Source of the DNA: Yponomeuta sedellus
Lineage: Eukaryota > Arthropoda > Insecta > Lepidoptera > Yponomeutidae
Reading direction: 5' to 3'
Assembly (NCBI GenBank): GCA_934045075.1
Contig: OW203729.1
Location: 7,597,816-7,661,815, forward strand
DNA: 64,000 bases
The position numbers and the translations under genes are program-made. Under the pieces are notes generated by a model, which saw only the letters and a program-made list of their open reading frames with translations, was not told where the DNA came from and made no database searches. Shown piece by piece: positions 58,998 to 64,000 of this stretch; the stretch's first letter is position 1; each line of letters starts with the position of its first letter.

Positions 58998-59447
58998 CAA
59001 AGCATTTCTGTTAACATCATGATGCACATCATCTTCTGGGTATTCCATCTGGGGTTCAGGACTCTCCTCCCGAACGTTCTCGAAGTTGAAGTTACGATCA
59101 TAAGCCTCCAACCTAAAAGTAAAAAGAGAAAATACACTTTGAGGTTACAATACAAAATCGAAATATTTTGTAGCGTATCCCTGTAACTATGCAACTAATT
59201 ACAAATTGATGTAAATTAATTGAATAGATGTAAATATTTTACAAAAAAATAAAATTACAAATTGATTTTACATCATTTGATTTTAGACATCAATGTAAAA
59301 GAAGAATACATCTAAAAGTATGAAAAGCAATGCTGAAATTCTGATTCTTTCATACCTTTCGACAAGGTCGCCTTTTTTTCCTCGCAATAAAGCACCTCTT
59401 CTTCGTACCTCCTCCTTCAACTTAGCTGTACGCCAGGTGGAAAACAT
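58878..59447 (-). pseudogene. SAP-domain protein N-terminus, two exons
   Basis: Exon 1, 59447-59356, starts MFSTWRTAKLKEEVRRRGA and reaches KKGDLVER. Exon 2 starts at 59112 with LEAYDRNFNFENVREE and is open to 58878. The junction is AG/GTATG donor and TTTTAG acceptor with continuous phase, giving a SAP helix-turn-helix DNA-binding motif (LKEEVRRRG...GKKGDLVERLE) and then an acidic segment. The LEAYDRN continuation is common after SAP domains in repeat-encoded animal proteins. No downstream domain is present. Whether the element is expressed is unknown. Confidence 0.65.
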
Positions 59448-59556
59448 CACCTTTTCGGGCAAAACCAGGCTACAAAAACTGTTAAGAGCAATAAAAACCA
59501 CGTCTCACAGTATCAACAACAATGACAGGTAACATACACACAGCGCCCTCTACCGA

Positions 59557-60790
59557 AAAAGTTTCCAGTTTTCTTCCCCATTGACGCCTACAGATGTTGG
59601 TATAGAAAATACACAATTTTCACAAAATGTCCTTAATAATGTTAGGTTGTATCTGAGCTCGAGTCTCGTGAACTGGGGGCCCCCATCAGGTCGGGGGCCC
59701 GTGGCATTAAGCCAGCCTTGCTACCCTAGTTACGCCACTGCTGCTTACAAAACTGATAGAACCATCCACTATTTGACTACTTGACAACTTCGGGGATACA
59801 AATGCTACCTTATCCTCCGCACAGTCCAGATTAGGCTCCACAGGAAATTTGTTTTTAAATAGTCGGTAAAAATTGCTTTGTGAATGAAAATTCAGCACTG
59901 TAGACGATCCCATCGAATAATTCCGACGATTATTCTTCGATCCCACGTAAGACACGTTTTTTAAAGCTAGTCCAACCGAATGCATAAGTGGGATATTTTG
60001 AAAAGCTTTAAATGAACTTTTTCATATTCATTATTAACTATTTTACATTTCACTAACTACTTTTGGAACAGCCCTAGTGTTAAGAGGTTCCTCGTTGAAG
60101 TAGTAAAAATATATATGGTCGAAATAGTAAAGAGGTTTGTATTTAATACGCAATGCTTTGTTGACGTGTTTGTCTTATAATACATCATTTATTTATTTAT
60201 CTAAATACACCAGATAATATAATCTATCTTTTGTATTTTGAAATACGAGTACAGTGTCACTGTCATAGTTGAGATGAATATAATGATACTTCTCTAGCTT
60301 AGCATTGGAGACGTTCTGCTCTGGGAACATAGTCTTTTCAAATTACAGACATTTTGCTCCCAGAGCGTTTTAAATTAAAGTTGATTAGCATCCAAGTACT
60401 TTTTGTCTTCGAAACCTTATAATTCGCAATGGCTAAAATGCTTGAAGCCGTTAAGGGTGCTAAAGAAATAACACATACAATACATACTCACGATAAACAT
60501 AACCCTTGTGGCGCAGTCTGGGAAAAATATACTCTTTGTGTTATGTATGTGTCACATATATTAATTAACTCGACTACAAAAGCACTATAAGAGTAAAATT
60601 ATGGTCGTTTTAAGAACCGCTCTATATCTGCAGAAAAACTGGCTTAACTTCGTATACAAATCCATATACATATAGTACTATTACTACTTTATCCTCATGA
60701 CTTCGTCTACATACATAACTAAATCTACGATTTTTGTCAATATTAAAGTGCTGGTTTAGTAAAAGTTCACTAGACAAGTTAATACTGCTT
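59557..60790. other. Intergenic between receptors, distal part
   Basis: Contains a GC-rich scrap (59665-59745, GGGGGCCC ... GTTACGCCACTG) and AT-rich sequence downstream of receptor copy 2. No gene recognised. Confidence 0.5.
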
Positions 60791-63648
60791 TTAAAGTTTC
60801 ACAACAGTAACAAACTTGTACATAGCTTGACAAGTGCTAGCAAACGTGGCAATATTGACTGGTATAATGTAGGCAGCCAACAGCTCTATCGGTCTCTGAG
60901 CGGACACAAGCATATTGTATACAATTTTCTGCTCAGTCAACTCGAAATTCTCCCAGCCACAGCTGTACACAGCCCTTTCAAACACTTCTGAAGCATTGAC
61001 CAGTCTTTGACAGAGGAAACAGTAAAGAAAGAATACCAAAATGCAATATATCAGTACGGGACTAAAAGCGACGTACTCTTCAAACGACAGAAAGAAGAAG
61101 AACATGATGCATACAGCGTTTGATATGAAGTTTACACCAATAGGCATGCTGTAAAGATCTTTTAGGTTTTGTACAGTTTCTAAAATCATGCAATGCCGTG
61201 TGATAAACGAACGCAGTCTTTCTTTGACAAACGCTTTTCTGTCAGCCGCGTCTGTTGCGCTATACTCCGTTTCAGTACCGTCTTCAACTTTTTCGTTCAG
61301 TTGATTAATTTCGTCCGATAGTATCATGTACATGGTTGCAGTGTGCGCAATGAGTAGGCACAAAAGAGCTTGGTAGTTCAAGACAACCATGGTGATAGTC
61401 AACTCTGTAGCGGAAAGCATCAGTATACATAATTCACGGTTTGGACTCTGAGTCAACGGTTCCAGTCCTGTAAAAAATATGATATTATTATGAATATTTT
61501 TGAGATGAGATTCTCATGAATCATAGATGACATACAAAAAGTATTTTTTTAATATTTGCTGCTTTGGTTTTAAAAGCAGTTTTTTTTATGTATCATATAT
61601 ACCACTGTAGGGCACAGGCCTTCTTTCAGAAAGAGAGAGTATGGGATAAGTTACCACGCGTGCCCTCAGATAGTCAGGTTTCTTCACGATGATTTTCTTA
61701 ACCGTTAGCGAATGCTATTGCTATTATGATTTCACAAATGTACGTAACATAAAGTATTTGGTACACGTAGGGATTCGAACCCACGACCTCCGGAATAAGT
61801 TTTTAATTACAAGTTTATTAAATTTGTAAATATTAAATGACTAGCTGTCCCAGCGAACTTCGTACCGACTAACAGTCGATTCTTTTTTTTCTCTCCGTAA
61901 GAACCATCCTCGTACTTCAGGGAATATTCTAAAAAAAGAATTAGCGAAATCGGTTCAGCTGTTCTCGAGATTTGCGCTTACCAACACATTCAGCGATTCA
62001 TTTTTATATTATACTAGCTGACCCAGCGAACTTCGTACCGCCTAGCATTCGATTCTTTTTTTTTTATTTTCTCTCCATAAGAACCATCCTCGTACTTCAA
62101 GGAATATTAAAAAAAAAAGAATTAGTGAAATGGCTTCAGCTGTCCTCGAGATTTGCGCTTACCAACACATTCGGGGATTCATTTTTATATTATAGAAGAT
62201 ATATACACTTGTATTTTTTTACCTACACATGGCGTCAAGCAGTACGTATTGCGAACGTCAGCTCTGTTTGGTAAGTAAATTACGAACTCATCAAAGTAGT
62301 TGAATCCATAGAAGATCAAAAGGATCGTCATGATAGCTGACAGAAGACGTTGATGTTTTTTCTCAAACTGTTTGCCAACACATTCGTCATTTCTTTTTGC
62401 CATAGCGATGAGAGATTTTATCAGAGGCCTGAAAAATACTATCATTTCATAAAAATGAAAAATAAAACAAAATATTCTTAAATATAAACAGATATAAAAC
62501 AGACAAAGAAAGGTGAAATAAAAATTAGTAACCTTATTGGTAATTTAAATCTCCTCCACAATTTTATCATAAACAAGTTTAAGGAGAAGAATTAATCATA
62601 TACATTAAATTCAATTTTAGAGCTTACTAAGGTACTCGTACCTATCACATAAAGCGCCATTAAACAGAAATACATCTTCTTCACAGAGAATGTTAAATGG
62701 CAAAAGCCTGTAGAAAGTTGGAATTTTAAAGTTAACCTTTTAGTCAGAAACCAGTAGCCATTGTTAGAAATCAAAATAAGCAGCGAAACGTTGACATAGC
62801 TTTTGATGAACTCCGTGGCTCCTTGGGCGTAGAATATTAGGTACACAACAATTCCCACTCCGTAGATGTAGAACAGAAGAGAAAGATGAATTATCCAGAA
62901 TAGTGCTGAAATTATCAAAATGAGAAATTATGTGTATTATTAGGGCATTATCAAAAGCTAACCGCTACTTTTGAAAAAGCGGCGGGAGCGTCTGCATGCT
63001 TCCTTAGCTTGTTAAAGATATTTTTAGGGATGGATCAAGCCAGAAGTCTTATCATACAAATGTGAGAGGTCCTAGTTTTGAACCCCAATATTCTGATGTT
63101 TTTAGTAACAATACCAATCCCAAGCGGTAAAGAAAAACATCGAGACGCAGCTCAGTTGAAAATTAAACCGACTTATTTACATTGTAGCATGTTCCCTCAC
63201 GACTTTAGGTGTAGCATTGTAGACTTTTCACTTTATTTAAGATTTGTTTGCAATATAACAATTCCACTTTCACTTTTAAGAGCAAGCCTACTCCAAATAA
63301 ATTTTACTTCATCTATCTGGAGTTATATATTAAATAGGTCTATTCGATCGAACTATGTTTGAGCATCGAAGGTCATTAAAAAATAATATCAAGGAGTTGC
63401 CACTAGGCTATGTTTGTATGAAACACCTACTAAAATGTATTAGTTCTGATTTAATTAATTTTAACAAGCTATTAATAAGAAATTTGAATTTGTTTTATTT
63501 ACTGACGGTGAATCGTGTTTCCAACGAGAGAAAATCCTGCCATCGTTGGTATAATATTGACGATCCATATCAAATTGTCCAAAGAGTTGCCCTTCAAATT
63601 ACTCCTTACTCTCAAAAAATTCTCCTTTAACGAAGAGAGAATAATCAT
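60791..63648 (-). CDS. Odorant receptor (7tm_6), copy 2
   Basis: Compact paralogue of the receptor at 40.1-55.8 kb. Exons on minus: 63648-63507, 62905-62737, 62428-62223, 61467-60791; 397 aa. Lengths of exons 1-3 (142, 169, 206 nt) are identical to copy 1, and all intron phases match. Exon 1 begins MIILSSLKENFLRV. The last exon has CGWENFELTEQKIVYNMLV and QRPIELLAAYIIPVNIATF before KFVTVVKL and the stop at 60791. Membrane segments are visible in exons 2-4 (LLFYIYGVGIVVYLIF, TILLIFYGFNYF, AVCIMFFFFLSF). Introns are 0.3-0.8 kb and carry only two short dispersed repeats and a SINE. It looks intact. Divergence from copy 1 is concentrated in the N-terminal half and in the loop after the HTATMY segment. 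Ligand unknown. Confidence 0.88.
61592..61785 (-). mobile_element. tRNA-type SINE, longest copy of its family
   Basis: On the minus strand it begins with a tRNA B box (GGGTTCGAATCCC near 61775) and continues through the shared GGGCACGCGTGGTAAC block to GGCCTGTGCCCTACAGTGG. It explains the truncated copies elsewhere in the window. Inside receptor copy 2 intron 3. Confidence 0.75.
61843..62200 (+). repeat. Two tandem copies of a dispersed arthropod repeat
   Basis: Copies 61843-62013 and 62014-62200 both run from TAGCTG(A/T)CCCAGCGAACTTC to TTTGCGCTTACCAACACATTC and end in TATATTATA. They match the split copy at 33563-34125. Confidence 0.8.
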
Positions 63649-64000
63649 TTTGCTGCAGATATTATGTTCGAGCAGTGTTATTTTGCCAAGAAATAAACGG
63701 CGTCTGTCGTTTTGACTCAGAAATAAAAGCTTCTTTCTTTATAATTATACATCACACCTTTTTTGTCGCAACCAATAATTTAGTAAATGAGTGCTTAGAT
63801 AATTTTCTTTCAATGTTTCCTTGCTTGGGCCCCGTATACAATTTATATGTACAGTTTCGTACGTCTACATTTTCGTCTAAATCCTGCAGATAAATACTGA
63901 ACTTGTAAGTAGATACAGAAGTCCATGAACTGTATTTCACAGTACTGAGCCCCAACATAAGCTGAGGAACGCCTTAAGTTGTAGAACATATATCTTACCC

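Larger units (their letters stand above)
58753..59556. mobile_element. TIR element carrying a THAP start (+) and a SAP-domain start (-)
   Basis: The ends TAGGGGGCGCTGTGTG (about 58755) and the complement of TAGAGGGCGCTGTGTG (about 59537-59552) are inverted, then TTTGTTAC / TATGTTAC. Inside, a THAP-like N-terminal coding start reads right from 58872 and a spliced SAP-domain gene start reads left from 59447. Both begin near an end and point inward, as if a longer two-gene element had lost its middle. No target duplication could be fixed. Family not recognised; THAP domains occur at the N-terminus of P-element and Kolobok transposases. Confidence 0.6.

Overview
The window is AT-rich, intron-rich insect DNA, almost certainly lepidopteran. 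The evidence is an insect cuticle laccase with its two alternative 3' exon sets, a multicopper-oxidase-related protein, two 7-transmembrane odorant receptors, and dense TE debris (mariner, piggyBac, jockey/RTE-type LINEs, tRNA-derived and 5S-rRNA-derived SINEs, many MITEs). I did not try to name a species. All exon boundaries were called by eye from GT/AG sites and reading-phase continuity.

Layout. 3.6-16.8 kb (+): the 3' nine-tenths of laccase 2. Four constant exons are followed by two successive, mutually exclusive terminal cassettes (A at 8.6-12.3 kb, B at 13.9-16.8 kb). The first exon, with the signal peptide, lies upstream of 3.6 kb or outside the window. 18.3-22.1 kb (+): a complete five-exon secreted S1 protease of 342 aa. 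Its catalytic triad is intact, its S1 pocket is not trypsin-like, and a long acidic insertion follows the catalytic Ser. 22.8-38.7 kb (-): a complete nine-exon gene of 606 aa with a multicopper-oxidase fold but many copper ligands replaced, recognised as MCORP. It converges on the protease. 40.1-55.8 kb and 60.8-63.6 kb (-): two tandem four-exon odorant receptors of 400 and 397 aa with identical intron phases.

The rest is intron and intergenic sequence filled with nested mobile elements. The most unusual is a roughly 0.8 kb element at 58.75-59.56 kb. Its terminal repeats are inverted, and it carries a THAP-type start on + and a spliced SAP-domain start on -, both reading inward. Others of note are a foldback element with 147-bp identical arms in a laccase intron, a tRNA-like SINE bracketed by 47-bp perfect inverted repeats, a 5S-derived SINE split by a LINE tail and then a MITE, and a 27-bp palindrome flanked by an 8-bp direct repeat.

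Biology. Laccase 2 oxidises catechols for cuticle tanning. MCORP is its likely non-enzymatic relative, here about 6 kb downstream of it (stop codon to stop codon). The protease between them is a separate secreted protein with no visible link to tanning. The odorant receptors form an independent tandem pair.
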